A DNA stretch of 64,000 nt from Clostridium sp. (GTDB lineage: Bacteria > Bacillota > Clostridia > Lachnospirales > Lachnospiraceae). The stretch covers positions 124,001 through 188,000 of the forward strand of contig JAMOZY010000003.1 in NCBI GenBank assembly GCA_023667695.1. Direction: 5' to 3'. The position numbers were made by a program, and so were the translations under genes. The notes below the pieces were generated by a model. The model made no database searches and was not told the origin of the DNA. It saw only the letters and a program-made list of their open reading frames with translations. Below, in pieces: positions 9,288-16,304 of this stretch (positions are counted from its first letter, which is position 1; every line of letters begins with the position of its first letter).

Positions 9288-9754
9288 CTATATTTGAGAT
9301 TTTTTCTCATATTTTGTGTTGAATTTTATTTATAGCCACAATCTATAGAAATGCAAGTTCGAAGAAATCATATGATTCCTTAACATATTGTAATGTAATA
9401 TGATATAAAAAACCTGCAAAAAGAAAAACCAAATTCTACATCAACAACCCGGTAAATGTCCTATTTCCATTTACCAGGCTTTTATCCGTTTATTATTCAT
9501 TTTATTATATTTCTATCACTAACCTCTAACTAAAATATGTAATCACTTTACTTTTCTTTGACCATGTCTCATATTATATAAACATCTTGCAAAATCTCCC
9601 TTCAAAATTGGTCCAAAACTTTTGGCTAACCTCAAAATAAAATACCGTGACATTCTATAACTAACCCACGATGTAATACAGACTAGTTTCCGCTATTTCT
9701 TGCCTTTAACCAACTATTAAAGCAAATAAAAAGAAAATCCTTTCTTACCCTCCT
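9288..9754. other. Intergenic region with a palindrome and one copy of a repeated hairpin
   Basis: No gene is visible. AATCATATGATT (9366-9377) is a perfect 12-bp palindrome. At 9448-9485 there is a hairpin, listed separately, that recurs at 11178. The remainder is AT-rich with no further structure that I can support. Confidence 0.5.
9448..9505 (+). repeat. Dispersed hairpin repeat, copy 1
   Basis: GGTAAATG and CATTTACC form a stem over a 10-base loop, followed by GGCTTTTAT. The same unit in the same orientation stands at 11178-11232, matching at most positions, including the loop TCCTATTTC and the downstream AATTCATTT-like stretch. The two copies enclose the DUF4143 ATPase gene. A T-rich tail makes a plus-strand terminator possible, but there is no plus-strand gene upstream. 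Confidence 0.55.
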
Positions 9755-10978
9755 CTATATCATCCAAATCGGAACAATATAATTATCCCGATCAATCGCA
9801 CTAAGGTCTGGTTTCATACAAAGCACCGCACCCTTTGAACGTGGGGTTGATGATTTATCTAACAAATCAAATACTTTGATAAGCTCCGTTCCCGGATTGG
9901 AAGTCTTTTTTATCTCAATCGGATTTAGCACGCCGTCATGTTCAATCACCAAATCTATCTCTTTCGCATCCTTATCACGGTAGTAATATAAATACGGTTC
10001 CTTTCCGCAATTCAGATAGGTTTTCCTTATTTCCGCAACCACATAATTCTCAAGGACTGCCCCATTCATTGCACCGCTTTCCAGTGTTTCCGGACTGCTC
10101 CATTTCGTCAGATAACATACCAGCCCTGTATCATAAAAATATAACTTAGGTGTTTTTACAAGCCGCTTTAACAAATTGTTGGAATACGGATTCAGGTAAA
10201 AAATAATCCCCAGCGTCTCCAAAATCCCCAACCAATTCTTCGCCTGCGTTTGGTTGATATCCGCATCCCTCGCAATTTCAGCCACATTCAACATTTGACT
10301 ACACCTTGCTGCTGCGGCTGTGATGAACCTGAGGAATTTCAATGAATCAATGGCATTTGACAATTCCCTTACATCACGCTCGATATAAGTAGTCAAATAA
10401 CTGCTGTGAAAAATTTGGCTGTTGGTGTTTGCTCCGCTTACAAGTGCAGGCATAGATCCTCTATAGATCCGTTCAAAAATTTCTCTTGCATCTGCCGCAT
10501 TCCTACCAGATTTTCTGGCTGATAATGCCTCCAAATCTATAGTAAAAGGTTCTGTCTCGCCTCCTGAAATTTCTGCCTGTGACAAAGAAGTAAGTGACAG
10601 TACTGCTACCCGCCCAGCCAAGGATTCCTGTATGCCTTGCATTAGCTTAAACATTTGCGAGCCTGTAAGCCAAAATGCTCCCGGCTCATGATTTCTATCT
10701 ACATGCATTTTGATGTAAGTAAACAATTCCGGAGCATATTGAACTTCGTCAATTAACACAGGTGGTTTATGAAGCTGCAAAAACAGTTCCGGGTCTGTCT
10801 TCGCAAGGCTTCTTTCATTCAAATCATCTAATGTAACATATCCCCTATTTGTTCCTTCCATCAGCTTTTGAAGCATTGTAGTCTTCCCCACCTGTCTTGG
10901 TCCGGTAACGAGAACTACTGAATATTCTTTTGTGACCTGACTTACAACCTTCTCCAATTTCCTTGTTATATAATTCAT
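9755..10978 (-). CDS. AAA_14 / DUF4143 ATPase, copy 1
   Basis: A 407-residue protein of the AAA_14-DUF4143 family. Walker A GPRQVGKT is at 26-33, Walker B PVLIDEVQYAPEL near 76, and WLTGSQ follows as sensor 1. The C-terminal DUF4143 half has IERDVREL and a nuclease-like EIDLVIEHDG...PIEIKK motif. The family is very common in anaerobes and has no settled function. I use ATG 10978 because GAGG stands eight bases before it; the GTG at 10987 lies inside the ribosome binding region. The upstream DNA carries two palindromic sites that overlap a candidate -10 box. A second, clearly different family member is at 28238-29491. Confidence 0.85.
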   Translation of the reverse strand: MNYITRKLEKVVSQVTKEYSVVLVTGPRQVGKTTMLQKLMEGTNRGYVTLDDLNERSLAKTDPELFLQLHKPPVLIDEVQYAPELFTYIKMHVDRNHEPGAFWLTGSQMFKLMQGIQESLAGRVAVLSLTSLSQAEISGGETEPFTIDLEALSARKSGRNAADAREIFERIYRGSMPALVSGANTNSQIFHSSYLTTYIERDVRELSNAIDSLKFLRFITAAAARCSQMLNVAEIARDADINQTQAKNWLGILETLGIIFYLNPYSNNLLKRLVKTPKLYFYDTGLVCYLTKWSSPETLESGAMNGAVLENYVVAEIRKTYLNCGKEPYLYYYRDKDAKEIDLVIEHDGVLNPIEIKKTSNPGTELIKVFDLLDKSSTPRSKGAVLCMKPDLSAIDRDNYIVPIWMI

Positions 10979-10991
10979 ATATGCCACCTCT

Positions 10992-11088
10992 TTCGGCTAA
11001 TTTTAAATTCAATTATATTTTAGCCGAACTTCATCCAGAAAACAAGTGTATTTCGGCTATTTTATATTGCTGTTATGTTTTAGCCTAA
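10992..11088 (-). promoter_or_regulatory. Two tandem palindromic operators before the DUF4143 gene
   Basis: Copy 1 has arms TTCGGCTA (10992-10999) and TAGCCGAA (11021-11028). Copy 2 has TTCGGCTA (11052-11059) and TAGCCTAA (11081-11088). Both span 37 bases and their starts are exactly 60 bases apart. A TATAAT-like box on the minus strand (11012-11017) lies between the arms of copy 1, which ends just upstream of the ribosome binding site. This arrangement suggests a binding site for a regulator, perhaps the gene product itself. Confidence 0.65.
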
Positions 11089-11105
11089 GCAGGTTATTTC
11101 TATCC

Positions 11106-11252
11106 ACAAATTAAAAAGCCGGAGCAACGCTGCCTCCGACCGCACTTTAACTTTATAACGATTGCATACTTTTTTAGTTCGGCAAATGTCACATTTCCAT
11201 TTACCGGACTTTAACTTTCTCATAATTCATTTCCGTAATAATCAGGACATCT
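11106..11252. other. Intergenic hairpins between the MNT and DUF4143 genes
   Basis: GCCGGAG...CTCCGACC (about 11110-11137) is a short GC hairpin followed by ACTTTAACTTT. The second copy of the dispersed hairpin repeat follows at 11178-11232 and ends in the same ACTTTAACTTT. The two tails look related, so this may be an array of one hairpin family. No coding region is apparent. Confidence 0.4.
11178..11232 (+). repeat. Dispersed hairpin repeat, copy 2
   Basis: CGGCAAATG and CATTTACCG pair over the loop TCACATTTC, with GGACTTTAAC behind. It is homologous to the unit at 9448-9505 in direct orientation. It lies directly downstream of the MNT gene end. Confidence 0.55.
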
Positions 11253-11546
11253 TCAGTCCTCATATAGAAGTACCCCCTCTTTCATAATCAATGATAGAAA
11301 TTGTTTATCCTCAATTCCCGTAGTAACAACATCAACATGACAATTCAAGACATTTTCCAGTTCATCAACAAATGCAAAATATTGCAACAAACTTTTCAAT
11401 CTTCCACGTTCAATATATAAATCAACATCACTATTGTCTTTTGCTTCACCTCTGGCATAAGAACCAAATAAACTCATTTTTCCAATTCCATATGCTTTTG
11501 CAATAGGAACTGTTCTATCTTTTATTTCATTAATCGTGTATCTCAT
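11253..11546 (-). CDS. MNT-type minimal nucleotidyltransferase
   Basis: A 97-residue protein with the polymerase-beta-like motif GSYARGEAKDNSDVDL near residues 28-43, which supplies the G-S and D-x-D metal site, and a later V-D-V-V strand (HVDVVTTG). Such MNT proteins are usually the antitoxin of a HEPN toxin and inactivate it by adding AMP groups. No HEPN gene is seen on either side, so the gene is either orphaned or acts elsewhere. AGGAAG about 11 bases upstream supports the start. The active-site residues look intact. Confidence 0.8.
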   Translation of the reverse strand: MRYTINEIKDRTVPIAKAYGIGKMSLFGSYARGEAKDNSDVDLYIERGRLKSLLQYFAFVDELENVLNCHVDVVTTGIEDKQFLSLIMKEGVLLYED

Positions 11547-11687
11547 ATGCAGTCACTTCCTTTATTGTCATTATACCCTAAATCAAAATCCTGCACAATC
11601 AAATATTTTAGAAAGACATTCGGACATCCTATCACTTCCAAATGTCTATTCATATTCTTTCCTAATTCACTACCCACACAAACCATT
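11547..11687. other. Spacer, left part of a direct repeat
   Basis: The last part of this stretch, from about 11651 on, resembles 14468-14504: both read TTTCCTA-TTCAC-A-CCACACAAACC. It is the non-coding edge of the repeat that carries the SpoIIID-like fragment. No gene is seen. Confidence 0.4.
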
Positions 11688-11818
11688 CTAACTTATTACA
11701 TCCGCACGCACCGTATTCTTGCTTGCCCCAAATGTCTTTGTGGTCTGGCGCACTGTGGCATTTGCTCTCGCCGATATAGTTCGCAATGTTGACGGCACGC
11801 TCCTCTATATAATCTTAC
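11688..11818 (-). pseudogene. SpoIIID-like HTH remnant A
   Basis: On the minus strand the region reads DYIEERAVNIANYIGES and then, after a one-base shift, ATVRQTTKTFGASKNTVRAD-VIS-stop. This matches the N-terminal two thirds of the sporulation regulator SpoIIID (KDYIEERA...ATVRQTAKKFG-SKSTVH-DV). The codon that should be Lys 2 is a TAA stop, so this copy is dead. It ends at the same point as the fragment at 14505-14636, and the DNA beyond that end is also shared, which marks a duplication. Confidence 0.7.
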
Positions 11819-11947
11819 AAAGGAAATCCCCCAAAAGCTGTTTTTACATTGTATGGAGGACTTTTGGGAATATGAATGTTGCTTTTCAACATCATCATTT
11901 ATCTATGATTATGTCAAGCATACCTCCCATTCCATCTCTAAACGGAC
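11819..11947. other. Spacer behind the AbiL-2 pair
   Basis: This short gap separates the RloB-like stop at 11948 from the SpoIIID-like remnant. AAATCCCCCAAAAGC and GGACTTTTGGG suggest a weak hairpin at about 11825-11871, possibly the end of the AbiL-2 transcript. Nothing else is seen. Confidence 0.3.
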
Positions 11948-12622
11948 TCACAGGTACGCTTTCAATTTCTCCACTACTTCATACACCTGTGTACCGGGAG
12001 CAGCCTGCGACGGCAACTTTCCCTCATTTATTACAGCAAGTCTTTTAGCATTTGCAAGGGCAACATCCATATATGGTCTAAGCACTTGATACATATCAAC
12101 TCTATTCTTCTCGTATTTCCCCGCTCCGATTCCAGCCAGCCACTCTGTCAGCTTCGGCCAATATTCGTTCCTGTGCAAATCCGACTGCAGAAAGCAAAAA
12201 TGAAGCAGATACCATAATTCGATACACTGATTTGACCAAATTGCATGATATTCCGTTTCTTGCGTACTGTTCATACGGCACAAGGCAACTACTTTATCTG
12301 TATGCTCTGCCGGAAAATCATCCGTGTCATAAACCACCCACACATGACGATATATATTTGCGTTTTCTTCTGCCTTTTCCTTCGCCTTTTTAAAGAGGCT
12401 AAGGGTGTTGTCACCTTCCCCAAAGATATCCAACTGTATCTTTTCCCGATACTGTTGATTAATGATATCTCTGATGGCTCCAAAATATGCCGGTTCTGTA
12501 TTAGTCCCTTCCGTTACAATAAGATGGTACTCCGGTTGAATTTTCTTTGACCGATCCAGCCTCGGCTGCATCCAAGTCTTATTCATGTCACTTTTCCTCA
12601 GAGGCTTCAAACTCATTCCCAT
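11948..12622 (-). CDS. RloB-like TOPRIM protein, AbiL-type pair 2
   Basis: A 224-residue RloB family protein. It has EGTNTEPAYF near residue 38, VYDTDDFP near 98, and WSNQCIELWYLLHF near 130, the same three motifs as the copy at 7316-8014, but the rest is well diverged. The ATG overlaps the TGA of the upstream ATPase gene by about 10 bases (GGATGGGAATGA), so the two are translationally coupled; ATG 12616 is an alternative start. It would be the nuclease-like effector of a second abortive-infection pair. Confidence 0.82.
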   Translation of the reverse strand: MGMSLKPLRKSDMNKTWMQPRLDRSKKIQPEYHLIVTEGTNTEPAYFGAIRDIINQQYREKIQLDIFGEGDNTLSLFKKAKEKAEENANIYRHVWVVYDTDDFPAEHTDKVVALCRMNSTQETEYHAIWSNQCIELWYLLHFCFLQSDLHRNEYWPKLTEWLAGIGAGKYEKNRVDMYQVLRPYMDVALANAKRLAVINEGKLPSQAAPGTQVYEVVEKLKAYL

Positions 12623-13821
12623 CCGCCTCTATTCAGCATATTCTGTAAATACGGATCTGCCCCATACCGCCCCTCCAGATATTGCTTGTCATACGCAGCA
12701 GTGCTGTTCACCCGCACATTATCCTCACGGCGAATCTCATAAAGCGAATATATTTCACTGTTGTGACTCTCATCCAGCGCCGCAAACCATATCTCATCTC
12801 TTCGGAAAACAGTATTTTTCATCGTAGACATATCATGTGAAGTAAAAAGCAGCTGTGCTCCATGCCTATTAATCTTTGGATTCGTGAACATGGAAATCAC
12901 ATACCGTAGGAGCTTGGGATGAAGTTTTGCATCCAATTCATCGATAATCACAAGCCTTCCTTCCTGCAATGCAATCAGCAATATCGGAAGCACCGCAATC
13001 AATTTTATTGTACCATCCGACTCATGCTCAAATGTCAGTTCATATTCACAGCTTTCAATCTTTCTCTTCAAATACAGTTGTTTTTCCTCTCGATCAAATC
13101 GATAATCAACCACATCAATTCCCATATCATTAAGAAGAACCAAAATCCTTCTTTTAAACTCTTCATCATCGGAAAACATAATCTGTGTTTCTATCCGCGT
13201 ATTCGCATAATTGCGGATAACACAGGATTCAAACCATTCCTGTACCTCTGCAATCACTGGAATGTTATAGTTAATCGCCAAAAAGGATAAATATGGCATC
13301 TTTGCATTCACACTACTGTTTACGCCCTCTTTTTTCAAAATAGTTCCCAGGCTGATTTCTGACCCATCCCGATAGAAGATATGGGCTGGTTTCTTGCCAC
13401 CAATCTTCTTTCTGTCCAATATTTCCGCCGTAATCTCATTTTTCAAGATGCCAAGATAATATCTATACTCATACTCCCCTACGCGAAAATAAATCTGAAA
13501 TTCTGTCGGTTTCTTTGGACATTCCGCATCATACAAAAACGGCTCTGCATCAACCTTTTGCTGCATGATAAGAGATTGCCGATTCTTCTCCAAATCGTGT
13601 ATGGGCTTCACCACTGCAGTAATTACACAGGAAAGTGCCTTCAACAAATTTGTTTTTCCGCCCCCATTCGGTCCATATAAAACGCCAACCGGGAGAAGGC
13701 TGTCACACTTTTCTCTCCGGATTAAACTGTCCGCAAACTCCGGTATAGCCGTTGCCCGAAAATCAAATACAGTTTCTGTTTTGTATGACTTAAAATTTTG
13801 GAATGAAAACTGACACAGCAT
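12613..13821 (-). CDS. AAA15/RloA-type ATPase, AbiL-type pair 2
   Basis: A 402-residue ATPase homologous along its whole length to the one at 8007-9233. Walker A GPNGGGKT is at 50-57, the ABC-like signature reads EHESDGTIKL, Walker B is LVIIDELDAK and the H-loop FTSHDMSTM. Both copies begin MLCQF and both end with YDKQYLEG-YGADPYL, so they are true paralogues with conserved ends and a variable middle. The start ATG 13821 follows AAGGAGGAG; the ATG at 13839 precedes that site. A TTGAAT / TACGAT promoter lies just upstream. Confidence 0.87.
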   Translation of the reverse strand: MLCQFSFQNFKSYKTETVFDFRATAIPEFADSLIRREKCDSLLPVGVLYGPNGGGKTNLLKALSCVITAVVKPIHDLEKNRQSLIMQQKVDAEPFLYDAECPKKPTEFQIYFRVGEYEYRYYLGILKNEITAEILDRKKIGGKKPAHIFYRDGSEISLGTILKKEGVNSSVNAKMPYLSFLAINYNIPVIAEVQEWFESCVIRNYANTRIETQIMFSDDEEFKRRILVLLNDMGIDVVDYRFDREEKQLYLKRKIESCEYELTFEHESDGTIKLIAVLPILLIALQEGRLVIIDELDAKLHPKLLRYVISMFTNPKINRHGAQLLFTSHDMSTMKNTVFRRDEIWFAALDESHNSEIYSLYEIRREDNVRVNSTAAYDKQYLEGRYGADPYLQNMLNRGGWE

Positions 13822-13850
13822 CTTTCTCTCCTCCTTCATTCATCGTCTCC

Positions 13851-13879
13851 ATCGTATCACTATTCTCTCCATAATTCAA
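13851..13879 (-). promoter_or_regulatory. Promoter of AbiL-type pair 2
   Basis: On the minus strand, TTGAAT (13874-13879) and TACGAT (13851-13856) are 17 bases apart, about 30 bases before the start codon. The spacing is ideal, and the -10 differs from consensus at two positions. Confidence 0.5.
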
Positions 13880-13950
13880 GTTTTATATTTGATTCAAAAA
13901 AATTTTTTTACTATTTCCTGTTAAAAATTATAAATTTTATATTATATCCC

Positions 13951-14448
13951 ACTCAAGCTTTTATTACGAATTCTAATTCTGTCATAAGCTATCTCGAAGC
14001 AATTATTGGCGCAGTGGCATTATATTCTGATTGGAATATGGATGTCTTGCAGGATGTTTTCCAAATCATGCTTGACCCTGACAGTTATTTAGAGGATGAC
14101 ACTGAAAAGGACAATTATGTTGAACTTATACAAGAATGGACTTTAAGAAGATATGGGGTTGTTCCTTGGTATCATTATGAAAAGACTTCACAGGCAGTAT
14201 AGTACATTCCTTTTGACGGACTCTCATCCTCTTATAATGGCAGTCCCGAATTAAAGCATACCTGCCTGCTAAAAATACTTGCACGAAGGGGATATTTTTC
14301 AATACCCGTTTACGGTTTTGTGCAAAAATATGATAACAACGGCAATCCTGTCTGGCAATGTACCTGTCACATAAAAGAAATAACAAAACACTGCTTGGCA
14401 AACTCATCTTCTAAGAAAAATGCCAAAAAACAGGCTGCCTATCAATGA
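13951..14448 (+). pseudogene. Truncated RNase III-like protein with in-frame stop
   Basis: One frame runs through a TAG at 14200-14202. Before it, YLEAIIGAVALYSDWNMDVLQ matches the end of an RNase III catalytic domain (E-A-x-x-G-A-V). After it, WQCTCHIKE and SSKKNAKKQAAY match a double-stranded RNA-binding domain. The N-terminal half with the signature motif is missing and there is no start codon with a ribosome binding site before 14014. The fragment is therefore broken at least twice. It sits head to head with AbiL pair 2 and may be part of the same imported segment. A terminator hairpin overlaps its end. Confidence 0.65.
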
Positions 14449-14466
14449 GACTGCCTGTTTTCTCTA
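14425..14466 (+). terminator. Terminator hairpin at the end of the RNase III-like remnant
   Basis: AAAACAGGC (14427-14435) and GCCTGTTTT (14453-14461) form a perfect 9-bp stem. The T-rich arm and TCTC follow on the plus strand, and an A-run precedes it, so it could act in both directions. Confidence 0.6.
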
Positions 14467-14504
14467 TAAATATCTTTCCTATTTCACTATCCACACAAAC
14501 CGTT

Positions 14505-14636
14505 CTAACTTATTACATCCGCATGTACCGTTGATTTTGACACCCCGAACTTCTTAGCCGTCTGCCGGACGGTGGCATTTTCCTCTACAATATATTGGGC
14601 AACCTCGATTGCACGCTCTTCAATATAATCCTTCAC
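14505..14636 (-). CDS. Truncated SpoIIID-like HTH protein (fragment B)
   Basis: A 43-residue open frame starting at GTG 14636 with GAGG upstream. It reads KDYIEERAIEVAQYI and ATVRQTAKKFGVSKSTVH, the complete helix-turn-helix of SpoIIID, and stops after ADVIS, where full-length SpoIIID (about 80-90 residues) continues with a C-terminal DNA-contact helix. The frame is intact, so a small HTH peptide could be made. It could equally be a leftover of a larger gene cut at a recombination point. The same truncation occurs in the decayed copy at 11688-11818, and the two are direct repeats around AbiL pair 2. Confidence 0.5.
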   Translation of the reverse strand: MKDYIEERAIEVAQYIVEENATVRQTAKKFGVSKSTVHADVIS

Positions 14637-14734
14637 GCGAAACCTCGTCTCTTTGTTTTTACAATTTATGCAAAGAGCAGTGGTTGTATTACTCCGAACA
14701 GGATGGTATTAACACATTATTTATTGGTTTTTTC

Positions 14735-15382
14735 TCAAATAATCAGGAAAATTAACACACTGAACAAATTAGACAAAAAATGGGATATTGTGCATACAAT
14801 TATATTATTCGTTTTCTTATATACCAATCCATAAAGTACAGCGTTAATCACAATAAATAACAGGTCATACACTACCACGCCAACACTTCCTGCATTTAAA
14901 TGACAAAGAGCAAACAAAACGGCTGTGATTAACAGAGCCGGAACAAAGCCGGTTTTTTCAGAAAGCCGGTTCTGAAAAAATCCTCTCCAGGCGATTTCTT
15001 CTCCCAGTGCGGCAACAATTAATTCCACTACCAATATTATCACTTTATCAAAAGACAGAAAATCTGTACGTTCTGCGAGATGCTCCAAGAACTCAGGTAC
15101 AAATAATTTTGCCAAAACATGACATACGATATCTGCCACAATTGGCATAAAAACCAAAACCAGGACCTTCCAATCCTTAACCAAACCTGGAATTGCTTTC
15201 AGACTCATGGCACTCTTCTCTTCCGGTTCCCTCGTAATAAAGTAAACAACAATCCCAAGCAGTAATGTAATACTTGAAAGGTTCACCATATTTTCATTCC
15301 ATAATTTTAAAAATCCAGAAAATGAAAATATTGCCATAAGTAAAATTGCGATTAATGCGACTCTCTTTTTTGTTTTGTTCAT
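14735..15382 (-). CDS. CPBP (CAAX-like) intramembrane metalloprotease
   Basis: A 215-residue membrane protein with about six to seven hydrophobic segments. The catalytic motifs of the CPBP/Abi family are present: EEIAWRGFFQNRL (E-E-x-x-x-R), FALCHLN and HFLSN. Members cleave within the membrane and serve in bacteriocin self-protection or protein maturation; the substrate here is unknown. The start ATG 15382 has AAGGGAG upstream; the ATG at 15409 has none. The gene stands alone behind a strong promoter with a palindromic operator, so it is likely regulated by a dedicated repressor not seen in the window. Confidence 0.85.
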   Translation of the reverse strand: MNKTKKRVALIAILLMAIFSFSGFLKLWNENMVNLSSITLLLGIVVYFITREPEEKSAMSLKAIPGLVKDWKVLVLVFMPIVADIVCHVLAKLFVPEFLEHLAERTDFLSFDKVIILVVELIVAALGEEIAWRGFFQNRLSEKTGFVPALLITAVLFALCHLNAGSVGVVVYDLLFIVINAVLYGLVYKKTNNIIVCTISHFLSNLFSVLIFLII

Positions 15383-15429
15383 CTTAATCTCCCTTCCCTG
15401 TACGGACATATAAAATTCTTTTAATGACT

Positions 15430-15468
15430 TATGTTATATAACATACATTATATCTAGGGATATGTCAA
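15430..15468 (-). promoter_or_regulatory. Promoter with palindromic operator for the CPBP protease
   Basis: On the minus strand, a perfect -35 TTGACA (15463-15468) is followed after 17 bases by TATGTT (15440-15445). A perfect 16-bp palindrome, TATGTTATATAACATA (15430-15445), covers the -10. Repressor binding there would block the promoter; PadR-type sites have a similar ATGT...ACAT form. Confidence 0.6.
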
Positions 15469-15519
15469 TACCGAAATAAATCCATCTGCCAACTTAAGCA
15501 TTCGTAATATTCTTTTTAT

Positions 15520-15738
15520 TCACGGAGATTTTAAAATAGAAATTAAAAAATTAGTGAGAATTTTTCTTATATTATTTTGAACTTCAACTTTAATAACGAT
15601 TGGATGATGGTATCCTCCTACGATGCAGATTACAGCATACATAGCACCGAATGGACGCCTTGCTGAATAGGAATCCTTCCATACTATTCTACAATATTTA
15701 TCTTTAGCTATTACAAATGCATTATTTATGGCATTCAT
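15520..15738 (-). CDS. Possible small protein, unrecognised
   Basis: A 72-residue open frame begins 19 bases after the stop of the next gene. It has mixed basic and hydrophobic residues (GAMYAVICIVGGYHHP) but no motif I know. There is no convincing ribosome binding site before the ATG. It may be a real gene of the small operon, a remnant or chance. Confidence 0.22.
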   Translation of the reverse strand: MNAINNAFVIAKDKYCRIVWKDSYSARRPFGAMYAVICIVGGYHHPIVIKVEVQNNIRKILTNFLISILKSP

Positions 15739-15757
15739 GATTGTTTATGATATAATC

Positions 15758-16270
15758 CTATCTGTTCATTACATCTATAAAGTTCACCAGTGGGAATGCA
15801 TAAATGCTTTTATGTTTCTTTTCCACTACCAATAAAAGCAGTCGGAAATCCTTACTGCGTACCATGACATTTGCCCATAACATACTTGTCCGGCTTTTTC
15901 CTTCATATTCATAAACTGCCATTTTACGATTCAGCAGTCGGCTCCCAAGATGCAACGGCCAGGGTGAGGGTTTTATCTGGCTAGCATTTACAATGTCGTA
16001 TTTCACTTCTGGTTTTTTTAATATCAAACACTCCACCAGCATACAAGCTGCAATCGAAAAATCATCAAGCTGAAAGAGAAGCATTAAAAGTGCAAATATT
16101 CCAAATGCCATCATTTTTGCATATGGACTCAAATCATCGGAAAAGCTCATTATAAGTACTACGAAAATCCCCGAACATGACGATATTACCAAAATTGCTA
16201 AAAGCTTTTTCATTGCAGATTGCCGTAATCGTTTTAATATCATTTTCTTTTTTTCATCTTCTAAAACCAT
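15758..16270 (-). CDS. Two-helix membrane protein of unknown function
   Basis: A 170-residue protein starting at ATG 16270 after AGGAAGGAG. Two hydrophobic segments occur at roughly residues 23-42 and 54-75, followed by a soluble part of about 90 residues (KYDIVNASQIKPSPW..., KSRTSMLWANVMVRS, KHKSIYAFPLVNF). I do not recognise a family. The layout resembles membrane-anchored YcxB-like or PH-like small proteins, which is only an impression. It is the second gene of a two-gene unit with the gene at 16305-16844. Confidence 0.65.
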   Translation of the reverse strand: MVLEDEKKKMILKRLRQSAMKKLLAILVISSCSGIFVVLIMSFSDDLSPYAKMMAFGIFALLMLLFQLDDFSIAACMLVECLILKKPEVKYDIVNASQIKPSPWPLHLGSRLLNRKMAVYEYEGKSRTSMLWANVMVRSKDFRLLLLVVEKKHKSIYAFPLVNFIDVMNR

Positions 16271-16304
16271 AATCCAACTCCTTCCTACGGAAGCTTTATT
16301 GCTC

